A stretch of 64,000 nucleotides of DNA from Magnetominusculus dajiuhuensis (lineage in GTDB: Bacteria; Nitrospirota; Thermodesulfovibrionia; Thermodesulfovibrionales; Magnetobacteriaceae). The stretch spans positions 1 through 64,000 of the forward strand of contig NZ_JBJUSG010000002.1 in the NCBI RefSeq assembly GCF_046044395.1, written 5' to 3'. The position numbers and the translations under genes were made by a program. How positions within the stretch are numbered: position 1 is the first letter of the stretch; each line of letters starts with the position of its first letter. This document shows, one piece after another, positions 1-8,011 of this stretch. The notes beneath the pieces were generated by a model that saw nothing but the letters and a program-made list of their open reading frames with translations, did not search any database and was not told the DNA's origin.

Positions 1-117
1 CTTAAAGCACGGGGGCTTTTAACTCTTTTCGCTTCTCTATGTCGGTTATAGGGTTTATTGGTAAGAAGTTAAACTGCCAATTACTATGTTTATTAAAGCA
101 GTCTGGCTCGGCGGGCC

Positions 118-339
118 TTATGCGAATATCAACCGCCCCTTTGGCTGCGCAACAGCACGTCCTGATTCTTTTGCCGTATCAATCCACTCTGCAATAATTA
201 TTTCTATATTTGATAGTGCCTCCTGATAAGTGCAACCATCTGCCGCACATCCGGGCAGTTCAGGCACCTCGGCTATGAAGGAGTCATCCTCATCGCTCCA
301 ATAAATAATTATTTCATATCTACTCATCATCTTTTCCAT
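118..339 (-). CDS. HicB-like antitoxin-family protein (orphan)
   Basis: This 73-residue protein has the compact HicB/UPF0150 fold signature. It starts with a strand like SRYEIIIYWSDEDDSFIAEV, followed by PELPGCAADGCTYQEALSNI and a helix ending in a short basic tail. The ATG at 339 is preceded by a GAGGGGG ribosome-binding site five bases away, so I prefer it to the upstream TTG at 360. HicB proteins usually neutralise the HicA RNase and repress their own operon, and typically carry a C-terminal DNA-binding region, which is absent here. No HicA-like ORF lies on either side within the visible sequence, so it is either an orphan or its partner lies left of base 1. The family is fairly sure; the antitoxin role is inferred. 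Confidence 0.75.
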   Translation of the reverse strand: MEKMMSRYEIIIYWSDEDDSFIAEVPELPGCAADGCTYQEALSNIEIIIAEWIDTAKESGRAVAQPKGRLIFA

Positions 340-489
340 AAATACCCCCTCTTTGTTCAATTTTATATCCCTGATAACTCGTCTTAATGATATGGGAAGG
401 GTGGGGGAAAGTCAAATGTTCTTTAAAAATTTCCTAAATTTAATAAACCGCAGTGAGGCAGATTATCCAGAAGACGGGTGATTGGCCTG

Positions 490-864
490 TTACTTTAACA
501 AGCCAACAATTCTGCCAATAATGATGAGGGCATCCTTATTGGTTAAGAGCGTGACAAAAAGAAGGATTAGAAAATATACCTTTATTTTCCAGTCCATGGC
601 GGTTAATCTCTCGTTAAGCCTGCCTTCACCGGCGGTAATTCTCTCATTGAGCCTACCCTCTAACTTTGCTATATCCTCTTTAGTGGATAGTTCTTTAGTT
701 AACTCATCTTTAATCTCCGCCTTCTTTTGAATAACTAAGGCTTCTGCCCTTTTTTCAATAGCGTCAAGAGAGGCAGTCAGGATTTTCCCAACTGCACGGG
801 CATCTTCTCTGCCGACCTTCTGCTCAAGCAAGTCATAAACCTCTATCGGTAATGTCGCAGCCAT
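490..864 (-). CDS. Small coiled-coil protein with C-terminal membrane helix
   Basis: The protein has 124 residues from the ATG at 864; an upstream in-frame ATG at 933 has no ribosome-binding site. It begins MAATLPIEVYDLLEQKVG, continues with a charged alpha-helical stretch rich in Lys and Glu (about residues 30-90) that looks like a coiled coil with two copies of an EGRLNERLTA-type heptad block, and ends in one hydrophobic helix (KVYFLILLFVTLL). This layout resembles DUF1640/CCDC90-type proteins, often found as small families in bacterial genomes, of no established bacterial function. It is likely anchored in the inner membrane by its C-terminus. The family match is by pattern only. Confidence 0.6.
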   Translation of the reverse strand: MAATLPIEVYDLLEQKVGREDARAVGKILTASLDAIEKRAEALVIQKKAEIKDELTKELSTKEDIAKLEGRLNERITAGEGRLNERLTAMDWKIKVYFLILLFVTLLTNKDALIIIGRIVGLLK

Positions 865-1042
865 AATTCCATTATAATTCAACAACACAGAGGAAATCAA
901 TACGCTCAGACCTGCCGTATTGCCGTTTGTCATACCGTTTTGAAAAAAAAACTACCCAGCGCATAACGCCATAATGCTATAATACCCTGCCGATGGCACA
1001 GGTCAGGAGTAGGAAGAAATACCCGGAGGACAAGTAAACACT

Positions 1043-1828
1043 ATGACACACTCTGCTATTACTGAACGATTCACGAAAATTAAAGAGGAAGGCGGCGGCA
1101 AAAAGGCCTTCATTCCATATATCATGGCCGGTGAGCCGTCGGTGTCAGAAACGGTGGACATCGTCATGGAGCTGGAGGCTATGGGGGCTGATATTGTCGA
1201 GCTTGGAGTACCGTTTTCTGACCCGGTGGCCGATGGGCCTACTATACAACGCGCCGCTATGAGCGCCCTGTCCAGGGGGGTGACGCTTCGCAAGGTCATT
1301 GATATGGTAAAAACCATCAGGCAAAAGTCCCTGATTCCCATTGTCTTAATGACGTATTTTAATCCCGTACTAAAGTTTGGGCTTGGCAATTTCGTTGAGG
1401 CCGCCCTTAGCAACGGCGTTGACGGCATAATAATACCGGACTTGCCGCCTGATGAAGAGGTTGATTTTACGGCCTCCTGCCACAAGGGCGGCCCAGATAC
1501 TATTTTTCTGCTTGCCCCAACATCCACAGACAAAAGGATTGGCCTCGTTTCCAGGCAGTCGCGGGGATTTATCTATTACGTATCGTTAACCGGCATCACA
1601 GGGTCGGCAATCGCAATTGATGACTCTCTTAAGGCGCGCATAGAAAAGATTCGCACTATATCGAAAAAACCGGTGGCAGTCGGCTTCGGCGTAAAGACAA
1701 AGGATGAGGCGGCGGCGGTTGCGGCAATTGCCGACGGGGTCATCGTAGGCAGCGCCATAGTCAAGGCCATTGGACAAGGACAAGAAACATTTCGTACGCT
1801 CGTGAAATCCCTAAGGGCGGCAATATAG
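1043..1828 (+). CDS. trpA: Tryptophan synthase alpha subunit
   Basis: TrpA cleaves indole-3-glycerol phosphate to indole and glyceraldehyde 3-phosphate in the last step of tryptophan synthesis, passing indole to TrpB through a tunnel. The 261-residue length is normal. The catalytic Glu sits in VELGVPFSDP and the catalytic Asp in DPVADGP; the phosphate-binding segment GFGVKTKDEA and the GVIVGSAIV strand near the C-terminus are also clear. GGAGGACAAG precedes the ATG. It is the first gene of a tight plus-strand run with accD, folC and crcB; trpB and the other trp genes are not in the window, although TATAAT at 978-983 could be part of a promoter directly before it. Very secure. Confidence 0.97.
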   Translation: MTHSAITERFTKIKEEGGGKKAFIPYIMAGEPSVSETVDIVMELEAMGADIVELGVPFSDPVADGPTIQRAAMSALSRGVTLRKVIDMVKTIRQKSLIPIVLMTYFNPVLKFGLGNFVEAALSNGVDGIIIPDLPPDEEVDFTASCHKGGPDTIFLLAPTSTDKRIGLVSRQSRGFIYYVSLTGITGSAIAIDDSLKARIEKIRTISKKPVAVGFGVKTKDEAAAVAAIADGVIVGSAIVKAIGQGQETFRTLVKSLRAAI

Positions 1829-1834
1829 AGCCAT

Positions 1835-2713
1835 ATGCCCTGGTTTAAAAAGACAAAAGAGATAACACAAGGCCGTGCCGTATCGAAGAAAGTTAAAATC
1901 CCCGAAGGGCTTTGGGTCAAGTGCGCCGACTGTAAGGAAATCGTATATAAAAAGGAATTCGAGAAAAATCTGAAGGTCTGCCCTAAGTGCAACTACCACA
2001 GCCGAATTGGTGTCAGAGAGCGTATAAATCTCACAGCGGACGCGGGGAGTTTTGTCGAACTTGCCCCCGAACTGCAGTCCTGTGACCCGCTTGAGTTTAC
2101 CGATACAATATCATATGAGCAGCGGATAAAAACAAACCAGTCAAAGGCCGGCCTGAAAGACGCTGTAACAGCCGGCACGGCGACGATTAATAAACACCCT
2201 GCTGTCATAGCGGTGATGGATTTTTCCTTCATGGGTGGGTCAATGGGGAGCGCCGTGGGTGAGAAAATGGCGAGGGCTGCTGAGGCGGCCATAGAAAACC
2301 GCCTTCCTCTTGTAGTGTTTACATCGTCTGGCGGGGCGCGAATGCAGGAGGGGATCTTTTCGCTTATGCAAATGGCAAAGGTCTCAGCCGCCGTAGGCCG
2401 TCTTAAAAATCATCCCCTGCCCTATATTACCGTCCTGACTGACCCTACGTTTGGCGGGGTGAGCGCCAGCTTTGCCATGCTTGGCGATGTCATCATAGCA
2501 GAGCCAAAAAGCCTTATCGGATTTGCCGGCGCACGGGTAATCCAGCAGACCATTAACCAGCAGCTCCCTGACGATTTTCAACAGGCCGAGTTCCTCCTCA
2601 AAAAAGGTCTTATTGACATGGTCGTCCACAGGAGGGATTTGAAGGCGGCCATAGCAAGGCTCATCAGAATCCTGATGGGCGGCCCAAAAGATACCCGGGA
2701 CAAAAATGCCTGA
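1835..2713 (+). CDS. accD: Acetyl-CoA carboxylase carboxyltransferase subunit beta
   Basis: AccD and AccA form the carboxyltransferase that moves CO2 from biotin-BCCP to acetyl-CoA, giving malonyl-CoA for fatty acid synthesis. The 292-residue protein has the bacterial N-terminal zinc ribbon (CADC at about residue 31 and CPKC at about 50) and the crotonase-like core with FTSSGGARMQEG and DPTFGGVSASFA. It starts six bases after trpA and its end overlaps folC by eight bases, so the three are very probably co-transcribed. The trpA-accD-folC order is seen in many bacteria. accA is elsewhere. Confidence 0.97.
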   Translation: MPWFKKTKEITQGRAVSKKVKIPEGLWVKCADCKEIVYKKEFEKNLKVCPKCNYHSRIGVRERINLTADAGSFVELAPELQSCDPLEFTDTISYEQRIKTNQSKAGLKDAVTAGTATINKHPAVIAVMDFSFMGGSMGSAVGEKMARAAEAAIENRLPLVVFTSSGGARMQEGIFSLMQMAKVSAAVGRLKNHPLPYITVLTDPTFGGVSASFAMLGDVIIAEPKSLIGFAGARVIQQTINQQLPDDFQQAEFLLKKGLIDMVVHRRDLKAAIARLIRILMGGPKDTRDKNA

Positions 2714-4034
2714 CCACAGATATGAAAAAGCGGTATCCTATCTCTATAGCCTTCAAAAGTTCGGGATTAAACTAGGCCTTGCCAACATCACCCATATATC
2801 TGACCTGCTTGCCGCTCCTCAAACCGCCTATAAAACAATCCATGTCGCCGGCACTAATGGCAAGGGTTCAACGTGCGCTATGCTTCAGGGGATTCTGATG
2901 GAAAAGGGTTATAAGACGGGGATTTTTACGTCGCCTCACATGGTTAGATTCACTGAGCGTATTAAGGTAGACGGCGGGGAGATATCTCCTGATGATGTGG
3001 TTGCCCTGACCGAGGAGATAAATCAGGCCATCAGTGGCGTTGACGGCCTAACCCCGACTTTTTTTGAGTTTGTAACGGCAATAGCGTTTTTATATTTCAG
3101 GAAGCAGGGAGTTGATTGGGCGGTCTTTGAAACGGGTATGGGAGGGCGTTTCGACGCCACGAATATAATTATGCCGGAGGCGTCTGTAATAACTAATATC
3201 AACATTGACCACAGGGAATTCCTTGGAAATACGATAGAGGAAATAGCGGTGGAGAAGGCCGGAATAATCAAAAGAGGGACGCCCGTGATAACCACGTCAC
3301 AGACGCCGGGCGCGCTTGGCGTGATAAGACAAAAGGCAGCGCAGCAAAACGCCCGGCTGGAGGTTTTCGGTGAAGACTTCGACGCGCAGCCCATAAGGCA
3401 GGACATCACAGGGACGACGTTTAAATATCGCGGCGGCAGCGGGATTGAGGCGCTGACAATCCCATTTACCGGTGGGCATCAGGTGGAAAACGCCGCATGT
3501 GCCGTGCGTTGCGCCGAGTTATTATTTAATTCCACAGAGGGCATTGAGTCGGCCCTGCGGGGCATTAAGTGGCCGGGCAGGTGCGAGCTGGTCAGACACG
3601 CCGGTATGGATGTGCTGCTTGACGGCGCGCATAATCCGGCGGCGGCCGCCGCTCTCTCTTCAACCCTTCACGATTTATATTTAAGGCAGTCGTTTTCGGA
3701 GGTCATTCTGATTTTTGGAGCAATGGCCGATAAGGACACGGTGGGAATGCTAAGGGCGCTCATGCCAACGGCCAACACACTAATCCTCAGCGCACCGTCC
3801 TATGAGAGGGCAGCACGGCCGGAGGTACTCCTTGAGATGGCAAAGGAATTCTCCACATCCTCAACGCCAGCCCTCTGCACTGCCCCATCCATACGTGAGG
3901 CCATTAAAATGGCCGGACAGTTTTATAAACAAGGCGGCTTAGTCGTAATAACCGGTTCGTTTTATACCGTTGGTGAGGCAAAAGAGGCGATGGGGCAGCG
4001 TCCACTATTAAAAGAACTTGCGGAGTTTAAATAG
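2706..4034 (+). CDS. folC: Folylpolyglutamate synthase / dihydrofolate synthase
   Basis: FolC adds glutamate to dihydropteroate and then to reduced folates, using ATP. The 442 residues show the Mur-ligase-like order: an N-terminal P-loop (VAGTNGKGSTCAMLQ, about residues 48-62), the TSPH motif (about 78), FEFVTAIAFLYF, the GMGGRFDATN loop with the catalytic-site residues, and the C-terminal domain with LLDGAHNPAAA. The start overlaps accD by eight bases (translational coupling likely). Length and motifs are normal for a bifunctional enzyme; whether both activities are retained cannot be read from sequence alone. Confidence 0.95.
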   Translation: MPDHRYEKAVSYLYSLQKFGIKLGLANITHISDLLAAPQTAYKTIHVAGTNGKGSTCAMLQGILMEKGYKTGIFTSPHMVRFTERIKVDGGEISPDDVVALTEEINQAISGVDGLTPTFFEFVTAIAFLYFRKQGVDWAVFETGMGGRFDATNIIMPEASVITNINIDHREFLGNTIEEIAVEKAGIIKRGTPVITTSQTPGALGVIRQKAAQQNARLEVFGEDFDAQPIRQDITGTTFKYRGGSGIEALTIPFTGGHQVENAACAVRCAELLFNSTEGIESALRGIKWPGRCELVRHAGMDVLLDGAHNPAAAAALSSTLHDLYLRQSFSEVILIFGAMADKDTVGMLRALMPTANTLILSAPSYERAARPEVLLEMAKEFSTSSTPALCTAPSIREAIKMAGQFYKQGGLVVITGSFYTVGEAKEAMGQRPLLKELAEFK

Positions 4035-4036
4035 CT

Positions 4037-4411
4037 ATGGGCGATTATTTACTCATAGGCATAGGCGGGGCAGTTGGGGCGATTGCCAGATATGCCCTGG
4101 CCCTCTGGATAACAGGGAAATGGGGCAGGGTGTTTCCCCTTGGGACGTTCGTAATAAACATAAGCGGGAGTTTTCTGATAGGGTTTGTTATGTCCATACT
4201 TGCCGCAAGGAATATAATAGACCCACAGTGGAGGCTGCTCATTGTGGTGGGGTTTCTTGGGGGCTATACGACATTTTCGGCGTTTGAATTCGAGACTGGC
4301 ACACTGCTCAAACAAGGAGAGTCGTTAGCCGCAATGCTCTATGTGGCGTTGAGTGTCATCGTTGGGTTTATCGCCCTTAGAATCGGCGACGCCCTCGGCA
4401 AGTCCATTTAA
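4037..4411 (+). CDS. crcB: Fluoride channel CrcB/Fluc
   Basis: CrcB/Fluc proteins are small dual-topology membrane channels that export fluoride. This 124-residue copy has four predicted membrane segments, the early GGAVGAIARY motif, GTFVINISGSFLIGF with the conserved Asn, and GFLGGYTTFSAF with the phenylalanine/threonine pore track. It begins two bases after the folC stop, so it is read from the trpA-accD-folC transcript. There is no room for its own promoter or a fluoride riboswitch, which often controls crcB elsewhere. Confidence 0.95.
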   Translation: MGDYLLIGIGGAVGAIARYALALWITGKWGRVFPLGTFVINISGSFLIGFVMSILAARNIIDPQWRLLIVVGFLGGYTTFSAFEFETGTLLKQGESLAAMLYVALSVIVGFIALRIGDALGKSI

Positions 4412-4434
4412 TTTCATGCTTTAAGGAGTGAGAC

Positions 4435-5304
4435 ATGGAATATGTGCCGGTGTGTCCGATGTCCGACATTAAAAGGATTTTGTTGCTGACAGATTGTGCC
4501 GGGTGCAGTGAAGGGGCAATTGGAGAGGCGATAAAACTGTCATCAAGGTGTGAAGCCGAGCTTTACGCGATGGCTGAGGTGAGTTCAAGCCCGGACTACG
4601 AAATGATTTCGCCCCATGACTTTCAGCAGATGGAGAGGCAGACCGCCGCACGTCTGGATTCGATTAAAAAGACGGCACAGCGTTGCGGCGTCGCTTGTGA
4701 GGTAATACTTTTCCACGGGGAAAGTACATACAATGATGTGGTGCAACAGGTAAAAAGGCTTAACATAGACCTAATAGTTCTTGAAAGGCATGAATATAAA
4801 GGTTTTATAAAGTGGTTAATGCGGGGGGTTGTGGTAAACATTGTAGGGGTTGCGCCGTGTAGGGTGCTGGTCGTTCCTAAGGAGGCACGCATAGAAGGAA
4901 AGAAGGTGCTTATAGCAACCGACGGCTCAAGACATAGTATGGCAGCGGCAGCCGAGGGAGTTGGAATTGCGAAACGCTTAGGCAGCGGTATAATAGTCCT
5001 GTCCTGTGTTGCCAATAGCGGCGGCGATGAGTTATCAAAGGCGATATCAAATATTGATATAGTCTGTAAAATGGCCGAAGGTATTTCTTCTGTGGAGACA
5101 CTGACGCCCGAGGGCAGGCCATACGAGGCCATCGTGGAGGCCGCAAGCACCAAAGGCGCAGACCTTATAGTTATGGGCAGCTATGGAAAAACCGGAATAA
5201 AAGAACTCCTCATGGGCAGCACAACAGAAAAGGTAATAGGCCATGCCGCATGCGCGGTTTTGGTGGTCAGAGACAGAAGACAAGAAAAAGTTGGACAGGG
5301 ATAG
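4435..5304 (+). CDS. Tandem universal stress protein (two UspA domains)
   Basis: The 289-residue protein contains two UspA folds. The first (about residues 10-145) ends in a degenerate loop with LERHEYKGFIKW and lacks the glycine signature. The second (about 155-285) has LIATDGS at its start and the ATP-binding pattern G-x2-G-x9-G-S in GSYGKTGIKELLMGS followed by AVLVVRD. Such tandem Usps bind nucleotides and help survival under energy or redox stress; a precise role cannot be given. AAGGAG lies eight bases before the ATG. It follows crcB after 23 bases and may belong to the same transcript. Confidence 0.9.
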   Translation: MEYVPVCPMSDIKRILLLTDCAGCSEGAIGEAIKLSSRCEAELYAMAEVSSSPDYEMISPHDFQQMERQTAARLDSIKKTAQRCGVACEVILFHGESTYNDVVQQVKRLNIDLIVLERHEYKGFIKWLMRGVVVNIVGVAPCRVLVVPKEARIEGKKVLIATDGSRHSMAAAAEGVGIAKRLGSGIIVLSCVANSGGDELSKAISNIDIVCKMAEGISSVETLTPEGRPYEAIVEAASTKGADLIVMGSYGKTGIKELLMGSTTEKVIGHAACAVLVVRDRRQEKVGQG

Positions 5305-5407
5305 GATAGCGGCGGCCGCGCATGCCATTATTAAAAACCTATTGAGTTAACGGCAACAGGGCAATGTATCGTGATTGGCGGAATTAAGGGGACATAATAC
5401 TGAACTA

Positions 5408-5436
5408 TTGACAGAGATACAAATCAATCTTGCAAT
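5408..5436 (+). promoter_or_regulatory. Likely sigma70 promoter of the toxin-antitoxin operon
   Basis: TTGACA (5408-5413), a 17-base spacer and TGCAAT (5431-5436) give a full -35 and a four-of-six -10 box. Transcription would start near 5443, about 30 bases before the ATG at 5475. This is based on box matching only. Confidence 0.5.
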
Positions 5437-5474
5437 TGGTGTACTTTATATGGTACTCTATCCTTAGAGGTTTG

Positions 5475-5831
5475 ATGGTGAGCGAAAAGCGGCTGAAAGA
5501 GATACCCGTTATCTTTTATCGTACATCGCTTGGTGCTGAGCCGGTCAGGGACTGGTTGCGCGACTTGCCGGGTGGCGACAGGCGCACAATCGGGTTTGAT
5601 CTTGCAACTATGCAGGTTGCATGGCCCGTAGGAATGCCGTTGTGCCGTTGCCTTGGCAGCGGATTGTGGGAACTGCGCAGCACTCTACCAAGCCATAGAA
5701 CCGCGCGGCTACTTTTTTTTATGTACAAAGGACAGCTTGTAGTTTTACACGGCTTTATCAAACAAACACAGAGAACGCCAAAAGACGAACTCGAATTAGC
5801 ACGCAGACGAATGAAGGAGGTTGAGACATGA
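5475..5831 (+). CDS. RelE/HigB-family toxin (phage Gp49-like, DUF891)
   Basis: The 118-residue protein matches the Gp49-like/HigB group of ribosome-dependent or free RNases of the RelE superfamily. It has the opening strand EIPVIFYRTSLGAEPVRDWLRDL, the middle GSGLWELRSTLPSHRTARLLFF with the basic residues typical of the active site, and VVLHGFIKQTQRTPKDELELARRR at the end. I choose the ATG at 5475 because AGAGG precedes it; the longer reading frame opens at TTG 5430 without a ribosome-binding site. It overlaps the next gene by four bases (ATGA), the usual toxin-first arrangement of this family. Confidence 0.88.
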   Translation: MVSEKRLKEIPVIFYRTSLGAEPVRDWLRDLPGGDRRTIGFDLATMQVAWPVGMPLCRCLGSGLWELRSTLPSHRTARLLFFMYKGQLVVLHGFIKQTQRTPKDELELARRRMKEVET

Positions 5832-6106
5832 GCGATCAGCATCTAGGGTCAACGCTTGATGACTTTCTGCACGAGGAAGGTTTGTACAACGCCGCAAAGA
5901 TGGAGGCGGCTACTCGCGTGATTTCGTGGCAGATTGCCGAGGAAATGCGCAAGAAGGGAATTACCAAGCAGGAAATGGCTAACCTCATGCACACAAGCCG
6001 CACTCAGGTTGACCGTATTGTCAAGGCAAGGGGCAATGTGACAATTGAGACGCTGCAACGCGCCGCCGCGATTATTGGGCGGGAACTTCGCCTTGAGTTG
6101 GTTTAG
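5828..6106 (+). CDS. XRE-family antitoxin of the HigB-like toxin
   Basis: This 92-residue protein has a helix-turn-helix of the XRE type at about residues 35-80 (EEMRKKGITKQEMANLMHTS, then RTQVDRIVKARGNVTIETL) after an N-terminal helix region likely to wrap the toxin. It would neutralise the toxin encoded just upstream and repress their shared promoter. The four-base overlap and the AAGGAGG just before its ATG (inside the toxin gene) support coupled translation. The pair is complete and shows no sign of decay. Confidence 0.88.
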   Translation: MSDQHLGSTLDDFLHEEGLYNAAKMEAATRVISWQIAEEMRKKGITKQEMANLMHTSRTQVDRIVKARGNVTIETLQRAAAIIGRELRLELV

Positions 6107-6169
6107 CTAATGAGTAAAAGGCGTCAGGTCTTAAAATGTGACATAATGGAAACAGGAATAAGAGGCGCA

Positions 6170-6401
6170 GTCCTTTAGCCCGCCATCCCGTACTTGCAGC
6201 AGGGGCATCCTCTGATTACAGTTGGTATAAAGCATATTCAACCGTAATTTATTAATATTATATAGGTTTATCTATCACATAAAAAGCCCTGTCAATATCT
6301 TCATGATTATTAAAGGCGTGTGCCGAGATTCTCAGGTATTGGCCACCCCTTAATGAGCAGACGATGTTGTTGTCCAACAGGTTTTTCATGATTAGTGCCG
6401 G
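6170..6401. repeat. Left copy of a 232-bp perfect direct repeat
   Basis: Bases 6170-6401 are identical to 9042-9273, always offset by 2872 bases; weaker similarity continues to about 6438. The repeat covers the last ~48 codons of the class V aminotransferase gene and about 88 bases downstream of its stop. The two copies bracket the kinase/binding-protein pair. Confidence 0.95.
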
Positions 6402-6440
6402 CTTGGGCGAGGACGGCTTAAAGGTTGCTATTCCTGCCTC
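6258..6440 (-). pseudogene. 3' remnant of a class V aminotransferase gene
   Basis: Read on the minus strand this stretch encodes AGIATFKPSSPKPALIMKNL and then the same C-terminal ~50 residues, ending in AFYVIDKPI, as the intact aminotransferase at 9130-10266. The remnant differs at Pro-Lys instead of Gly-Asn after KPSS, and upstream of AGIATF the sequences are unrelated. It therefore looks like the tail of a paralogue, homogenised with the intact gene over 232 bp, or a copy left by duplication. It directly follows the histidine-kinase stop and has no start signal of its own, so it is not expected to be expressed as an enzyme. Confidence 0.85.
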
Positions 6441-6487
6441 TGGCAATTTCCAAGCAATTTCTATACCGCACAGTATTGGATATGTCC

Positions 6488-8011
6488 CTATTGTTTTGGA
6501 AAACCTTCCACTACTTCGTTCAATTCGATTGTAAACACAGCCCATCCATTGATATTTTTTGTGCTTATTTTTCCTCCTAAAACGTCTTCCACTATCATCT
6601 TCGACATGTACAGCCCTATCCCCGTGCCTTTTTCCCCTTCCTTCGTTGTGAAATAAGGGTCGAATATCCTGTCTATTATCTCATCGGGAATTCCGCCGCC
6701 GTTGTCGCTTATCTCCATCCTGAGCGTACCGCCGTCCCTGTAGGCATCGACGCGGATTATTCCCTCTTCGGCCTCATCTGTTAAACCCTTTTTTTTATCT
6801 ACTATGGCGTCCTTGGCATTGCTTATGATGTTCAGAATGACGTGCGAGAAATAGTTCTTATACGACGTTATCGTGGTAGCGGTGCAAGGGACTACCTCTG
6901 CGTAATGGTTGAAGGACTTATCGTGTATGTGACATGTGATCTGGTAGCGTATTGAGTTGGTTTTAAACTGGTGTGAAAGTAATGAAAACACATTCGCGGC
7001 GATTTCGATCAGATCGAATGTCTCTTTTTCCTTGGCTGGCTTGAAGAAGTTTTTAAAATCGTTTAGCGTACTGGACATGAAATCTATCTGTATCAGTGCT
7101 CCCTTTACCGTATTATTGAGATAAGTGTCGTCAAGCTCTTTATAATCCCACGCATCCCTGATGTCCTGGATGAGATAGCTGATGTTGCTCAGGGGCTGCC
7201 TCCACTGATGCGCCACAGCGGCCATCATCTCGCCCATGGCCGCCATCTTTGACTGTTGCATAAGCATATTCTCCTGAGCTATACGCTTGGCAGTTTCCTG
7301 AGACAATCTTTCCAGCATGTTGTTGAACTGGAGGGCAAGCTTCGCTGCTTCGTCTTCGCCGCTGACCTCGGCGCGAAGTCGTAAATTCCCTGTCTGCACG
7401 GCATCGGCGACCTTCGCAATGGTATACAGTCGGCGGGTCATGTAGCGCGCAGTGAGCGTGACCAGCAGGGTGCTCAGCACAATTGCTATCAGCGCGTAGG
7501 CTATGCCGTTGACCACCGCATCGTGCAGCCTGTCATGTATCTCCTGATAATCCAGGCCGATGCGTACCCAGCCGATGTGTCTACCGGCCATCATGATGGG
7601 ACTGGCAACATCAACAAGGCTCTTGTTGTGCTGCAGCAGTCTTACTTTGGCTTCCTGCGGCAGGTCGCTCAGATACAGTCCGCGCTTACTCTCATCGTTG
7701 TGGGCCAGCACCTCCCCATGCAAATTGAGCACAATGATATACTGCATACCGGGAAACTGAGTGAGGCCATTGACGATTTCCTGTAAGCCGCTGTAATCCC
7801 GCGATGCCACCCAAATGGCCGAAGACATCCCCACGCTGCTCGCAAGAGAGCGCGCCCGGTCGGCTTGCTTGTCAATCAACGCGACGAGCTGGCGATTGGT
7901 CATATCCCATACGAACAGCGCCATGCTCAAAGAGACCACCAGCACAATGCCAAGGGTAAGTTGACGGCGCAAGGTGGCCGTCAAGAGCCGTTTCAACCGG
8001 TTTAACATCAC
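6488..8011 (-). CDS. Membrane sensor histidine kinase paired with a PhnD-like lipoprotein
   Basis: The 507-residue kinase has a membrane helix near residues 18-36, an extracytoplasmic sensor domain (about 40-165), a second helix (about 168-188), a HAMP linker (about 190-245), and a HisKA/HATPase core. The phosphorylated His is His268 in AAVAHQWRQPLSNI. The N box is NIISNAKDAI, G1 is DNGGGIPDEI and G2 is GTGIGLYMSKMIVE. It overlaps the preceding lipoprotein gene by four bases, implying co-translation and that the lipoprotein supplies the ligand signal. No response regulator is adjacent. The N-terminal half is visibly richer in G+C than the C-terminal half, a possible sign of a chimeric origin. 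Confidence 0.9.
   Translation of the reverse strand: MMLNRLKRLLTATLRRQLTLGIVLVVSLSMALFVWDMTNRQLVALIDKQADRARSLASSVGMSSAIWVASRDYSGLQEIVNGLTQFPGMQYIIVLNLHGEVLAHNDESKRGLYLSDLPQEAKVRLLQHNKSLVDVASPIMMAGRHIGWVRIGLDYQEIHDRLHDAVVNGIAYALIAIVLSTLLVTLTARYMTRRLYTIAKVADAVQTGNLRLRAEVSGEDEAAKLALQFNNMLERLSQETAKRIAQENMLMQQSKMAAMGEMMAAVAHQWRQPLSNISYLIQDIRDAWDYKELDDTYLNNTVKGALIQIDFMSSTLNDFKNFFKPAKEKETFDLIEIAANVFSLLSHQFKTNSIRYQITCHIHDKSFNHYAEVVPCTATTITSYKNYFSHVILNIISNAKDAIVDKKKGLTDEAEEGIIRVDAYRDGGTLRMEISDNGGGIPDEIIDRIFDPYFTTKEGEKGTGIGLYMSKMIVEDVLGGKISTKNINGWAVFTIELNEVVEGFPKQ

Noticed and set aside
482..730. Plus-strand frame of 82 codons
   Set aside because: Antisense to the coiled-coil membrane protein, no ribosome-binding site, repetitive Ser/Leu composition.
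3472..3684. Small frame within folC and similar short frames inside dnaK, groEL, tamB and glnD
   Set aside because: They are shadows in other frames of well-identified genes without their own start signals.
4037..4411. Fluoride riboswitch upstream of crcB
   Set aside because: Only two bases separate crcB from the folC stop and the folC end shows no riboswitch core.
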